The notes below the pieces were generated by a model. It ran no database searches and had not been told where the DNA came from. It worked only from the letters and a program-made list of their open reading frames with translations. From contig NZ_JASHIE010000012.1 of assembly GCF_030056655.1 (NCBI RefSeq), positions 165,552 to 229,551 on the forward strand: DNA of 64,000 nucleotides, in the 5' to 3' direction. A program made the position numbers and the translations under genes. This DNA comes from Flectobacillus rivi. GTDB taxonomy: Bacteria; Bacteroidota; Bacteroidia; Cytophagales; Spirosomataceae. This document shows, piece after piece, positions 9,288 to 18,170 of this stretch (position 1 is the first letter of the stretch; the number at the start of each line of letters is the position of its first letter).

Positions 9288-10004
9288 TTACAACCAATCT
9301 GTGTAACCATATTGAGCCGTAATCTTTTTCTTCTTTATTTTCTTACAAGAAATCTTCATCGCAATATCCTTCAAAGGGCGGTTATTGCTATCTCTTTTTT
9401 GAGTAGCCACCGAGTCAATTACCCAAAGGTTATCTAACACCTGTCCAAAAACTGTATAATTCCCATCCAAATGTGGCGTCCCTCCTATCGTTTTATACAC
9501 TTGCTGTTGCTCGGGTGTATAAGTACGCAAAGGACTTCTTTTCATTTGTTCTGCCAGTGTTTTATCATCCCAAACTTTGCCTTGCACTACATAAAACTGA
9601 CATCCTGATGATGCTTTCTCTGGGTTGTTATCTCTTGCTGCAGCTATAACTCCTTTTTTATGAAAAATATTGGGTAAAATTTCAGCAGGAACTCTATACC
9701 CTACATCACCTTCACCTAACATGGTTCCTTGTGCTGCTCCTTTTGATTGTGGATCACCACCCTGAATCATGAATGTGTTGATAACTCGGTGGAAAAGTAA
9801 CCCATCATAAAACTTTTTGTTGACTAGCTTCAAAAAGTTCTTCTTGTGCAAAGGCGTTGAGTTATACAAAATACCGTGCATATCTCCCCATGGAGTACTA
9901 ATAGTCAATAAGTAATCTCTACGTTTTTTGAATAGCTGTGCCGATGAGACTTGACTAATTCCAAAACACAATAGACTTAATAATAACAATCGGTTTAGTT
10001 TCAT
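9288..10004 (-). CDS. Secreted cyclophilin-type peptidyl-prolyl isomerase
   Basis: Catalyses cis-trans isomerisation of X-Pro bonds, here on exported proteins. The ATG at 10004 gives a clear signal peptide (MKLNRLLLLSLLCFGISQVSSAQ); the longer frame to 10046 would bury it. The cyclophilin core is present: FYDGLLFHRVINTFMIQGGD, with the catalytic FHR..F.IQGGD pattern, then SSGCQFYVV and GNYTVFGQV. An insert of about 30 residues between the QFYVV and VFGQV strands (KVWDDKTLAEQMK...) is typical of Bacteroidota versions. The basic tail is KKIKKKK. It is probably periplasmic. Confidence 0.92.
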   Translation of the reverse strand: MKLNRLLLLSLLCFGISQVSSAQLFKKRRDYLLTISTPWGDMHGILYNSTPLHKKNFLKLVNKKFYDGLLFHRVINTFMIQGGDPQSKGAAQGTMLGEGDVGYRVPAEILPNIFHKKGVIAAARDNNPEKASSGCQFYVVQGKVWDDKTLAEQMKRSPLRTYTPEQQQVYKTIGGTPHLDGNYTVFGQVLDNLWVIDSVATQKRDSNNRPLKDIAMKISCKKIKKKKITAQYGYTDWL

Positions 10005-10074
10005 ATATAGCTTTAGGTTGTTGATGGCAAATTGGAGGCACTTCAAAAACTATACTCTTGTGCCTGACTATTCT

Positions 10075-11001
10075 CTATAAATTTGCTTTTATTTCTTGCA
10101 AAATACGCCCTCCGCCCAAATCTAAAATTTTGTCAGCCAAAGCAAAACCAACTTCCTCTGGATTTGAGCCTGAAAGAACCTCTTTGATAATTTCTTTTCC
10201 GTCCAAACTAATGATACCTCCTGTCATCGAAATGGTATCTGTTTCGGCATCATATTGAGCCAAACCAAACACTGGAATGCTACAACCACCTTGCAAACGC
10301 TTCAAAAATGCTCGTTCGGCCAATAGTTGTTTTTCAGTATGTGGGTGATTCAATAAACTTCTAATCTTGCCTTTGATATCGGCATCCAAATTTACCGCAC
10401 ATTCAATCGCCACCGAACCTTGTCCTACAGCAGGCGTAAAAGTATCGGTCGTAATCAATTGAGCAATATGTTCTTCGTATCCCATGCGATGCACACCTGC
10501 AAATGCCAACAATAAAGCATCACAAACACCACTTTCGAGTTTGCCCATACGAGTTTGTAAATTACCGCGCATATCTACAGTTTTGATATGTGGATAAAAA
10601 TGCTTGAGCATTGCCACACGACGAGTAGATGATGTTCCAACAACAAAAGGCTGTCCGCTTTCCAAGGTCAAGCTTTTGTCAAAACTAATCAAGACATCGT
10701 TGACTTTTTCGCGTTCTGAAAACGCAATAATTTCGAAATTTTCACCTAAATCAGACTGCAAATCTTTCGCCGAGTGTTGAGCAATATGGATTTCACCAGA
10801 AAGAAGTTTTTCTTCTAACTCTTCTGTGAAAACACCTTTTGAGCCAATTTTTGACAAAGAACGATCCAAAATTTGGTCGCCTTTTGTTTCAATAATCACA
10901 ATTTCGACTGGTAAACCACCTGCCTCTAATGTTTCTTTAACAAAATAGGCCTGCCACAAAGCTAATTTCGACCCTCTCGTTCCTAGTTTAATCGTTTGCA
11001 T
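10075..11001 (-). CDS. hemC: Hydroxymethylbilane synthase (porphobilinogen deaminase)
   Basis: Polymerises four porphobilinogen molecules into hydroxymethylbilane in haem biosynthesis. The 308 residues include the start TIKLGTRGSKLALWQA, substrate-binding FVVGTSSTRR and DMRGNLQTR, and the cofactor-anchoring cysteine in LQGGCSIPVFG. It lies 60 nt after holB on the same strand. hemA is encoded separately at 21.2-22.5 kb, so the haem pathway is not in one operon here. Confidence 0.96.
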   Translation of the reverse strand: MQTIKLGTRGSKLALWQAYFVKETLEAGGLPVEIVIIETKGDQILDRSLSKIGSKGVFTEELEEKLLSGEIHIAQHSAKDLQSDLGENFEIIAFSEREKVNDVLISFDKSLTLESGQPFVVGTSSTRRVAMLKHFYPHIKTVDMRGNLQTRMGKLESGVCDALLLAFAGVHRMGYEEHIAQLITTDTFTPAVGQGSVAIECAVNLDADIKGKIRSLLNHPHTEKQLLAERAFLKRLQGGCSIPVFGLAQYDAETDTISMTGGIISLDGKEIIKEVLSGSNPEEVGFALADKILDLGGGRILQEIKANL

Positions 11002-11061
11002 GCTGATATATAATTAGTATGTTGTGGATGACCGAGACTATTCTCATCCACCAGAATTTCT

Positions 11062-12186
11062 TTATTTCTGTTTAAATAATTTGGCAATCTGTAAAGACAA
11101 ATCCAAGTGCAGGATTTTGGCACGAGCATTTCTTTCAAGGTAATAATGTGTTTGTGAAAACTCACCACTAATCAACTCTAAGGCACGTAAATTAACCGCT
11201 TTTGAAAAATTTTGTACAAAAGTTAACTCATCGCCTTCAAGTCTCACGAGACTTTCTGCACCGCTTTTCCACATCAACAAATCTCTAAAGATATTCAGTC
11301 CATACTCCATCATACCTTTTTGGTCTTCTTTTGAAAAAGCATCAAACTCATCTGCCAATTTAACCAATGCTGCCACATCGGGCTTGTAAGCCATTCGCAT
11401 CCAATTGGCAAACCATTGATGTTTTCCTTGTCCTTGGTTTTTACTCAAGGACAAAGCCTTATTGAGATTACCTTCCGACAAATAAGCGATCTGCTTGGCA
11501 CGAGAACTTTCCACTTGAGCCTTCTCGGCTAAATACAAAGTAATATCCTCATCCGAAAATTGTGGGATACTCACACGTTGAGTCCTTGATAAAATAGTAG
11601 TCAACAACTTGTTGGCGTCATTGCAAACCAATAAAAAAAGCGTTTTGGCTGGTGGTTCTTCAAGGATTTTGAGCAAAGCATTCGCAGAGCTTTGGTTGAG
11701 CATTTCGGGTTGCCAAATCAACAAAATTTTATATTCAGCCTCAAATGCTTTTAAGGATAATTTTTGTATAATTTTTCTGGCTTCCTCTGCCGAAATATTA
11801 CCTTGTTTATTACCTTCTACTCCTATATGTTCAAGCCAATTGGGCAATGCCCCGTATGGTTGTTCAGCTGTAAACTCACGCCAAAGAGGCAAATAGGCAT
11901 CAGATTCTGCTTCTTTCACCTTCTTCGTGGTTGCTGTTGGAAAAATATGGTAAAAATCTGGGTGAACTAACTTGCGCATTTTAGCACAAGAAGCACAACG
12001 CCCACAAGCATCATCGGGTTGTTTGTCCTCACAATTGATATAGGTAGCGTACGCCCAAGCCAATGCCAAATTACCCGACCCCACTGGCCCATGAAACAAC
12101 TGCGCATGCGCAACATGATTGCTCTGCACCGAATGAATAAGGGTCTTTTTGATGGATGATAAACCGGGTATTTCTCTAAATAACAT
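11062..12186 (-). CDS. holB: DNA polymerase III delta-prime subunit
   Basis: Clamp-loader subunit of the replicative polymerase (374 residues). A degenerate P-loop (LFHGPVGSGNLALAWAYATY, without the GKT lysine) is expected for delta-prime, which does not hydrolyse ATP. The zinc-binding cysteines are clear (CEDKQPDDACGRCASCAKM). The sensor region NQSSANALLKILEEPPA and the SRTQRV motif also match. Haem genes follow downstream without a clear terminator, only a weak hairpin (11024-11031 with 11044-11051). Confidence 0.93.
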   Translation of the reverse strand: MLFREIPGLSSIKKTLIHSVQSNHVAHAQLFHGPVGSGNLALAWAYATYINCEDKQPDDACGRCASCAKMRKLVHPDFYHIFPTATTKKVKEAESDAYLPLWREFTAEQPYGALPNWLEHIGVEGNKQGNISAEEARKIIQKLSLKAFEAEYKILLIWQPEMLNQSSANALLKILEEPPAKTLFLLVCNDANKLLTTILSRTQRVSIPQFSDEDITLYLAEKAQVESSRAKQIAYLSEGNLNKALSLSKNQGQGKHQWFANWMRMAYKPDVAALVKLADEFDAFSKEDQKGMMEYGLNIFRDLLMWKSGAESLVRLEGDELTFVQNFSKAVNLRALELISGEFSQTHYYLERNARAKILHLDLSLQIAKLFKQK

Positions 12187-12284
12187 AACTTTTAAACTGG
12201 CTTTGAGCTATTGGGAAAACAGATTGCTTTACCCTTTTAGACTTTCTATTTATTTTCCTGAAAATATTTAGGAAGTATTGAATC

Positions 12285-13463
12285 TTAGAATGCGCTACGA
12301 TGCGCCTCGGTTTGTTCAAATACTGCTTTGAGAATATTTTCTTCTATTCCTTCAAAAACACGTCCTCGGCGCTCTAACACTGCACGAGCCACTTGGTTGG
12401 CTTTGCGCAAATGATAGGTTTTGAACCCTGCGCTACCACCCCAAGCAAAGGATGGTATATGCTTTGGCTGGAAATCTGCTCCAAAGATATTACAATTTAT
12501 GCCAACCACCGTGCCTGTATTAAACATTGTATTGATACCACACTTAGAATGGTCACCCATAATCAATCCAGCAAACTGCAACCCTGAGTTTTCGAAACGA
12601 TTTGTAACGTAACTCCAGAGCTCTACTTTCGAATAGTCATTCTTCAGGTTTGAATTATTGGTATCTGCTCCCCAATTGCACCATTCAGCAATGACCGAAT
12701 TTCCCATAAAACCTTCATGCCCTTTATTCGAGTTCCCAAATATGACGACATTACTTACCTCTCCGCCCACCTTACAACCTGGACCTATCGTAGTATTAGG
12801 TCGCATTTTGCCATCAAGATTTACGACAGACCCTTCCAAAATAGCAAAGGGTCCTTGAATTTTGGCACCTTCCATAATAATGACATCTTTGCCAAGGTAG
12901 ATAGGTCCTTTCTCTGCATTGAGTGTAGCTGCTTTAATATTGACTCCTTCTTCTACAAAAATTTGCGATTCGTTATATACCGCTGTAAAACGGTCAGTTA
13001 TTGGCTGAGAAGTTCGTCCATGAGTTATTCGGGCAAAATCGGCTTTGATTTGTTCCCCATTTAAAAGAAATATATCAGTCAATTGGCGAATAATCGTCGC
13101 AGTACCATCCCACTCTATCACCTCAATGGTATCGAGCGTGTCAAGCAAAGATGCCGATCGGTACGCCAAAGTAACACCCTCTAAGCTTAAAAGTTGTCCT
13201 GAGCTTAACCCTCGAATAGCCTCCAATAAAGCTACATTAGGACAAACAGCTCCGTTGATAAAGATATTATCTGATTGAAGTAGGAGTGGATATTTCTCTT
13301 GCAGATAATCTTGTGTCGCAAAAGAAACCGAATCGTCGAGATAGTCTTGCCATTTTTCAGTAATGGTATCTATTCCAAAACGGATTTCGCTAACTGGACG
13401 CACAAAGGTAAGAGGAAGCAAAATCGCTCTAATTGAGGAGTCATCAAATATGATATAATTCAT
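12285..13463 (-). CDS. GlmU-like sugar nucleotidyltransferase family protein
   Basis: A 392-residue protein of the Bacteroidota GlmU-family type. The N-terminal half resembles a reduced nucleotidyltransferase fold (begins MNYIIFDDSSIRAILLPLTFVRPVSEIRFG). The C-terminal half carries hexapeptide left-handed beta-helix repeats (GPIYLGKDVIIMEGAKIQGP ... GKMRPNTTIGPGCKVGGEVS ... MFNTGTVVGINCNIFG). A full GlmU has the LxxGxGTRM signature, which is absent, so acetyltransferase-like activity is more likely than uridylyl transfer. Function is inferred from family resemblance only. Confidence 0.8.
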   Translation of the reverse strand: MNYIIFDDSSIRAILLPLTFVRPVSEIRFGIDTITEKWQDYLDDSVSFATQDYLQEKYPLLLQSDNIFINGAVCPNVALLEAIRGLSSGQLLSLEGVTLAYRSASLLDTLDTIEVIEWDGTATIIRQLTDIFLLNGEQIKADFARITHGRTSQPITDRFTAVYNESQIFVEEGVNIKAATLNAEKGPIYLGKDVIIMEGAKIQGPFAILEGSVVNLDGKMRPNTTIGPGCKVGGEVSNVVIFGNSNKGHEGFMGNSVIAEWCNWGADTNNSNLKNDYSKVELWSYVTNRFENSGLQFAGLIMGDHSKCGINTMFNTGTVVGINCNIFGADFQPKHIPSFAWGGSAGFKTYHLRKANQVARAVLERRGRVFEGIEENILKAVFEQTEAHRSAF

Positions 13464-13522
13464 CGGTATATATAAATTTGAATAGAATGAGTGTGTTGCA
13501 CCGAATTTTTGCTGTGTTCTAG

Positions 13523-13530
13523 CAAACCTA
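13523..13530 (-). promoter_or_regulatory. -7 element upstream of the GlmU-like gene
   Basis: TAGGTTTG on the minus strand fits TAnnTTTG, 60 nt before the ATG at 13463. No TTG is evident at the -33 distance. Confidence 0.4.
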
Positions 13531-13736
13531 AAAGATTCTTGGAGAGAATACTAAATTTTCGAATTAAATTAATGAGCTATCGACGATAACGATGTGTTAA
13601 GAATAGCCCAATCTGATTCATAGTACTTTTCTAAGTTTCTCAAAAATTCAGTACTTTTTTTATAGTGTTTGATTTTGCCTCAAAAATACGCAATATATTA
13701 CTTGTTATAAACGTCTTTGAATTGATTTTTAAAAAC

Positions 13737-13769
13737 AAAAGCCTCTTAGCACGAAACTAAGAGGCTTTT
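13737..13769. terminator. rpmE terminator
   Basis: A perfect 13-bp stem (13737-13749 and 13757-13769, 7-nt loop) is flanked by A and T tracts. It lies 38 nt past the rpmE stop on the minus strand. Confidence 0.85.
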
Positions 13770-13807
13770 TGGTACAACATATAAGCCAAAGAGGCTTTGT
13801 TGTGAAA

Positions 13808-14053
13808 TTATTTCTTCTGACCGAAACGTTTGTAGAATTTATCAACACGTCCAGCAGTATCAAGCAATACGTTTTTACCAGTATAGAATGGGTGAGATAA
13901 AGAAGAAACCTCTAGTTTGAATACTGGGTACGTTTCGCCTTCAAATTCTGTTGTTTCAGTAGTGTTAACGCAAGACTGAGTCAAAAATTTAAAGTCAGCA
14001 GACAAGTCATGGAAAACAACTGGTCTGTAATTTGGGTGAATGTCTTTTTTCAT
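13808..14053 (-). CDS. rpmE2: 50S ribosomal protein L31, type B
   Basis: L31 is a small large-subunit protein bridging the 50S and 30S heads. At 81 residues this is the longer type B form. Motifs: MKKDIHPNYRPVVFHDLSAD, FKLEVSSLSHPFYTGKN and DTAGRVDKFYKRFG. It lacks the four zinc-binding cysteines of the C+ form (only one Cys, in LTQSCVN), so it is the zinc-independent version. It is a monocistronic unit with its own promoter, leader and terminator. Confidence 0.95.
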   Translation of the reverse strand: MKKDIHPNYRPVVFHDLSADFKFLTQSCVNTTETTEFEGETYPVFKLEVSSLSHPFYTGKNVLLDTAGRVDKFYKRFGQKK

Positions 14054-14205
14054 TTCTATTTTTTAGTTTTGAGACGATTCCCTGCCGTCTCGGTTAAATT
14101 GAAGCGTTTCGACAAGTCGTGGCTGGGAGGTTAGCGTTATCAGTAGGCCAATTATCTGAAGATAAGGCGATAACGTTTCACAAACAAGAGTCTCGAAACG
14201 GGACG
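14054..14205 (-). promoter_or_regulatory. Structured 5' leader of rpmE2
   Basis: About 150 nt separate the promoter from the ATG. Two hairpin-forming segments are visible in this leader: GAGACG with CGTCTC (about 14071-14092), and a GTTATC/GATAAC pair enclosing a further AGATAA/TTATCT pair (about 14135-14175). A long folded leader on an L31 gene suggests autogenous or other post-transcriptional control; this is inference. Confidence 0.4.
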
Positions 14206-14234
14206 CAAATTTACATTTTTTTTAGTGCTTTCAA
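14206..14234 (-). promoter_or_regulatory. Promoter of rpmE2
   Basis: On the minus strand TTG (14234-14232), an 18-nt spacer, then TAAATTTG (14213-14206) match the Bacteroidota consensus very well. Confidence 0.8.
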
Positions 14235-14414
14235 AAACTTTTTTTCATGAAAATATTAATAGACAGCCGTTTACTCGCTAAAGATTTTTTTTTGAAAAAA
14301 ATATTGTAGTAATATTCCAAGTTGCACTTTGTCTAGTGAACTGATTATCTAAAGTTTGAGTTGTACATTATAAATAATCGCTAGAGATGGCCTTGCGAGA
14401 ACTATTTTTTTTCA

Positions 14415-14445
14415 TTGCGTTGGGTAGATAAAATTACTAACTTTG
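14415..14445 (+). promoter_or_regulatory. Possible promoter of nrdA
   Basis: On the plus strand TTG (14415-14417), a 20-nt spacer and TAACTTTG (14438-14445) fit the consensus. It would give a leader of about 420 nt before nrdA. Confidence 0.45.
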
Positions 14446-14451
14446 AAGAAG

Positions 14452-14874
14452 AGAGAGCCTCACAGAAAACCAAACATCTCCGCTCAGTTTGAGCTAACTA
14501 TTGTTTATTATTAAATCATTTTGACTGACAAGTTTCTTGATGCATCAGATTTGTACAGCTCAATAATGAACAATCTCGTTAAAAAACGCCTACTCCAAAT
14601 TTCCTTAGTTTGGTAAGTAGAGCATCTAGGCCATTTTACTGCTAATACATTAATAATCTGCAAATTGAAAAAAGATTTGCAATTAGTAAAAGCTAATAAA
14701 TTCGTAGCTTAGGTGGACAGCTACGCTAAATTTCAAATGTTCATCGTTTACAAGATATTCGATAGATAATGTTATAATCTTTTAAGTGAAAGTTTAATAT
14801 GTGTCTATCACCCAAAAATCCTTTTAGAAGAAAATTAGTGGCTAATGCTTTAACCCCTAAAATCAATAGTTGAT
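14452..14874 (+). promoter_or_regulatory. Long hairpin-rich leader region of nrdA
   Basis: This stretch has no convincing gene. Hairpins can be read at 14482-14494 (GCTCA/TGAGC), 14590-14620 (CTACTCCAAA against TTTGG..AGTAG), 14659-14681 (TGCAAAT/ATTTGCA) and 14703-14725 (CGTAGCT/AGCTACG). A 16-codon ATG frame overlaps the second hairpin (14566-14616) but has no other support. The region may be a regulatory leader or hold an unrecognised small RNA. Confidence 0.35.
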
Positions 14875-17346
14875 ATGTACGTTATTAAAAGAGATGGCAG
14901 ACGTGAGTCTGTAAAGTTTGACAAGATTACCGCTCGAATCGAAAAACTTTGCTACAGCCTCGACCCTTACTTTGTGCAACCGTTGGAAGTAGCCAAAAAA
15001 GTAATTACTGGCTTGTACGACGGTGTGACAACGACTGAATTAGATAACTTGGCTGCCGAAACAGCGGCTTCGATGACTACCAAGCACCCTGACTATGCGG
15101 TGTTGGCAGCGAGAATCGCTATTTCGAACTTGCACAAGAATACCCAAAAGTCCTTCTCAGCAACGATGAAGAAGTTGTATAACTATGTCGATCCTAAGAC
15201 TGGTGAAAATGCAGCTCTTTTATCGAAAGAAGTTTATGATGTCATCAAAAAACACGCTGGTGAACTAGACGCTGCTATCATTTATGATCGTGATTTTGGC
15301 TATGATTATTTTGGTTTCAAAACTTTAGAAAAATCATATTTGCTCAAACTAGACGGTAAAATCGCTGAACGTCCACAACACATGTTGATGCGTGTAGCTG
15401 TAGGTATTCATTTCGATGATATAGAATCAGTACTTGATACTTACAACCTTCTTTCTGAGCGTTGGTTTACTCATGCTACTCCTACCCTTTTCAATGCTGG
15501 TACGCCAAAACCTCAAATGTCATCTTGTTTCTTATTAACAATGCAAGACGACTCTATTGAAGGTATTTATGATACATTGAAACAATGTGCTAAAATTTCA
15601 CAATCAGCGGGTGGAATTGGCTTGAGCATTCATAATATCCGTGCTATGGGTTCTTATATCAAAGGAACCAACGGTACTTCAAATGGTATTATCCCAATGC
15701 TTCGTGTATTCAACGATACAGCTCGTTATGTTGACCAAGGAGGTGGAAAACGTAAAGGTTCTTTTGCTATTTATTTAGAACCTTGGCATGCTGATGTATT
15801 CGATTTCTTACAACTTCGTAAAAACCACGGTAAAGAAGAAGTTCGTGCGCGTGACTTATTCTATGCACTTTGGGTACCAGATTTGTTCATGAAGCGTGTG
15901 AAAGACAATGATGTTTGGTCGTTGTTCTGTCCTCACGAATGCCCTGGCATGGATGAATCTTATGGTGAAAAATTCGAAGAACTTTACACTAGCTACGAAA
16001 AAGCAGGTAAGGCTCGTCGTGTAGTAAAAGCTCAAGATTTATGGTTCGAAATTTTGGAAGCACAAACTGAGACAGGTACTCCGTTCATGCTCTTCAAAGA
16101 CCACGCAAACCGTAAGTCAAACCAAAAGAACTTAGGTACTATTAAGTCTTCAAACTTATGTACTGAGATTATCGAATATACTTCAAAAGACGAAGTAGCG
16201 GTATGTAATTTGGCTTCTTTGGCTTTACCAAAATTCATTAAGCAAAATGAAAGAGGGTTCTTAGAATTCGACCACCAACGTTTGTATGAAGTAACAAAAG
16301 TGGCGACTAAAAACCTCAATAAAATCATCGACCGCAACTACTATCCAGTAGAAGAGGCTCGTCGCTCAAATATGCGTCACCGTCCGATTGGTTTGGGTGT
16401 GCAAGGTTTGGCAGATGCCTTTATCTTGTTGCGTATGCCATTCGAATCTGATGAAGCTCGTCGATTGAATAAAGATATTTTCGAAACGATTTACTATGCT
16501 TCGATGGAAGCTTCGATGGAACTTGCCATCAAAGAAGGTCCTTACGAAACATGGGAAGGCTCACCTATCTCTCAAGGTATTTTCCAATTTGATATGTGGG
16601 ATGTAACACCAGATTCAAATCGTTGGGACTGGGAATCGCTTCGTAAAAAAGTAGTTGAAAATGGCGTTCGTAACTCTTTATTGGTAGCTCCAATGCCAAC
16701 AGCTTCTACTTCTCAAATTTTGGGTAACAACGAATGTTTCGAACCATATACTTCAAATATCTATGCTCGTCGTGTATTGTCGGGTGAATTTGCGGTGGTA
16801 AACAAACACTTGTTGAAAGACTTAGTGAAATTAGGTTTGTGGAGTGATTCTATGAAGAATAAATTGATTTCGGCTAATGGTTCGGTTCAAGGTATTCCAG
16901 AAATCCCACAAGACTTAAAAGAGCTTTACAAAACAGTTTGGGAAATCAAACAAAAAGCAATTATCGAAATGGCTGCTGACCGTGGTGCTTATATCTGCCA
17001 GTCTCAGTCATTGAATATCCACATTCAAGACCCGAACTTCGGTAAGCTGACTTCTATGCACTTCTATGCATGGGAGAAAGGTCTTAAAACAGGTATGTAT
17101 TACCTACGTACTAAGGCCGCAGCTGATGCTATCAAATTTACAGTTGAGAAGCAAGCCGATGTAGCCATCGAGCACGCAAACGTTGTACACGAACATGACC
17201 TTAATTATGAGGCCTATGCTGCCAATGCGAAAGCTAGTGCCAGCACGTTCAACATTCCAGGACTGAACAACGTAACAGAACAAAACTGGTCTGCGATGCA
17301 ATGCTCTCTTGACGACCCAGACGGTTGTGAAGCATGCGGGTCTTAA
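14875..17346 (+). CDS. nrdA: Class I ribonucleotide reductase, alpha subunit
   Basis: Catalytic subunit reducing ribonucleoside diphosphates (823 residues). An N-terminal ATP-cone (MYVIKRDGRRESVKFDKI, about residues 1-95) gives dATP feedback. The active-site elements are present: the redox cysteine in PQMSSCFLLTM, the catalytic NLCTEI (Asn, thiyl Cys, Glu) and the partner cysteine in EVAVCNLASL. The C-terminal shuttle pair is CEACGS. The start fits the ATP-cone. No nrdB follows; recX is next, so the beta subunit must be encoded elsewhere. It is preceded by a long structured region and followed by a strong terminator. Confidence 0.96.
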   Translation: MYVIKRDGRRESVKFDKITARIEKLCYSLDPYFVQPLEVAKKVITGLYDGVTTTELDNLAAETAASMTTKHPDYAVLAARIAISNLHKNTQKSFSATMKKLYNYVDPKTGENAALLSKEVYDVIKKHAGELDAAIIYDRDFGYDYFGFKTLEKSYLLKLDGKIAERPQHMLMRVAVGIHFDDIESVLDTYNLLSERWFTHATPTLFNAGTPKPQMSSCFLLTMQDDSIEGIYDTLKQCAKISQSAGGIGLSIHNIRAMGSYIKGTNGTSNGIIPMLRVFNDTARYVDQGGGKRKGSFAIYLEPWHADVFDFLQLRKNHGKEEVRARDLFYALWVPDLFMKRVKDNDVWSLFCPHECPGMDESYGEKFEELYTSYEKAGKARRVVKAQDLWFEILEAQTETGTPFMLFKDHANRKSNQKNLGTIKSSNLCTEIIEYTSKDEVAVCNLASLALPKFIKQNERGFLEFDHQRLYEVTKVATKNLNKIIDRNYYPVEEARRSNMRHRPIGLGVQGLADAFILLRMPFESDEARRLNKDIFETIYYASMEASMELAIKEGPYETWEGSPISQGIFQFDMWDVTPDSNRWDWESLRKKVVENGVRNSLLVAPMPTASTSQILGNNECFEPYTSNIYARRVLSGEFAVVNKHLLKDLVKLGLWSDSMKNKLISANGSVQGIPEIPQDLKELYKTVWEIKQKAIIEMAADRGAYICQSQSLNIHIQDPNFGKLTSMHFYAWEKGLKTGMYYLRTKAAADAIKFTVEKQADVAIEHANVVHEHDLNYEAYAANAKASASTFNIPGLNNVTEQNWSAMQCSLDDPDGCEACGS

Positions 17347-17404
17347 TTATTGGCTTGGGGCTTTGTAGCGAGCTATTAGTTTGCTGTACTAGCTAAAGCA
17401 ATCT

Positions 17405-17439
17405 AAAATCCCTCAATCTGTCATGGATTGAGGGATTTT
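17405..17439. terminator. nrdA terminator
   Basis: A perfect 14-bp stem (17405-17418 and 17426-17439, loop TGTCATG) ends in a T run, 59 nt past the nrdA stop. It also argues against translation of recX from a TTG at 17428, which falls inside the stem. Confidence 0.85.
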
Positions 17440-17562
17440 GTGTTAAAATTGAAAGGTTACAAAAGAAAAGGGATATCTGTTATTGAGGATATTATGCTAA
17501 ATGATCCGATAGATAAATGCCCAAAGCCTGAATCACTACTTACACTTACCTACATTTCTATG

Positions 17563-18012
17563 AATAAAGAAATTCTCAAAAAAGCCGCAGGATTCTGTGC
17601 GTATCAGGAAAGAACCCATCGAGAAGTCAAAGAACGTCTCGACGAATGGGGCGTGTGGGGTGACGAAGCCGATGAAATAGTAGTTTGGCTTATTGAGAAT
17701 AACTATCTCAACGAAGAGCGATTTGCCAAAATCTTCGCAGGGTCTAAATTTAGAGTCAAAAAATGGGGTAGACTCAAAATTCGTCAAGAACTAAAGATGC
17801 GTGGCGTATCCGATTATTGTTTACAGATGGGCATGAAAGAAATCGACCCCGATGAATATATTCAAACTTTGGAAGACGTTCTTCACAAAAAAAGAGGTGA
17901 GATTAAAGATACCAATCCATTAGTGGTCAAACAAAAATTGCTTCGTTACGCTCTGAGTAAAGGATACGAGCAGGATTTAATTTGGGATGCCCTAGGTCGA
18001 ATCGTACTTTAA
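17563..18012 (+). CDS. recX: Regulatory protein RecX
   Basis: RecX modulates RecA filaments. From the ATG at 17563 the protein has 149 residues, the usual size, beginning MNKEILKKAAGFCAYQERTH. The three-helix RecX repeats are visible (REVKERLDEWGVWGDEADEI, NNYLNEERFAKIFAGSKF, KWGRLKIRQELKMRGV). The open frame reaches back to a TTG at 17428, with another ATG at 17494. The TTG lies in the nrdA terminator, and the added residues show no RecX character, so the short start is preferred with moderate confidence. recA is not in the window. Confidence 0.85.
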   Translation, partial: NKEILKKAAGFCAYQERTHREVKERLDEWGVWGDEADEIVVWLIENNYLNEERFAKIFAGSKFRVKKWGRLKIRQELKMRGVSDYCLQMGMKEIDPDEYIQTLEDVLHKKRGEIKDTNPLVVKQKLLRYALSKGYEQDLIWDALGRIVL

Positions 18013-18077
18013 TAACTTGTAGAACCATGTCTTTGGCATTGAGATTTTTAGCTCTTTTCAACAAATTCTCTTTTTTT

Positions 18078-18108
18078 TTGTCAAATAATTTTTTTCAGAC
18101 TACCTTTG
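18078..18108 (+). promoter_or_regulatory. Promoter of the tyrosine attenuator transcript
   Basis: TTG (18078-18080), a 20-nt spacer and TACCTTTG (18101-18108) match the Bacteroidota consensus. The expected start site, about 5-8 nt after the -7 element, falls at about 18113-18116. The leader-peptide ATG is at 18114, so the transcript would begin at or beside the start codon. Confidence 0.7.
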
Positions 18109-18113
18109 AAGTC

Positions 18114-18170
18114 ATGAACCAGTCAATCAACACATACCGTGCTTATTATTACTACGCTTTGCAGGCTTAG
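18114..18170 (+). CDS. Tyrosine-rich leader peptide (attenuator)
   Basis: An 18-residue frame encodes MNQSINTYRAYYYYALQA. Five of 18 residues are Tyr: codon 8 and codons 11-14 (18135-18137 and 18144-18155). The frame begins 6 nt after a consensus -7 element and ends in TAG at 18168-18170, where antiterminator segment 2 begins. A terminator follows, then an aminotransferase and prephenate dehydrogenase. This is the arrangement of a classical ribosome-mediated attenuator: slow translation of Tyr codons would leave segment 2 free and prevent termination. The peptide itself is unlikely to have another function. No experimental or database evidence is available to me. Confidence 0.8.
   Translation: MNQSINTYRAYYYYALQA

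Noticed and set aside
14566..14616. A 16-codon ATG frame (MNNLVKKRLLQISLVW) upstream of nrdA as a leader peptide
   Set aside because: It has no codon bias toward one amino acid, and it overlaps a hairpin but no terminator or alternative pairing was found.
14054..14874. Cobalamin riboswitch upstream of nrdA
   Set aside because: No B12-box-like segment could be found, and nrdA here is the class I enzyme, which does not use B12.
17428..17562. Extended RecX start at TTG 17428
   Set aside because: It lies inside the nrdA terminator stem and the added residues do not look like RecX.
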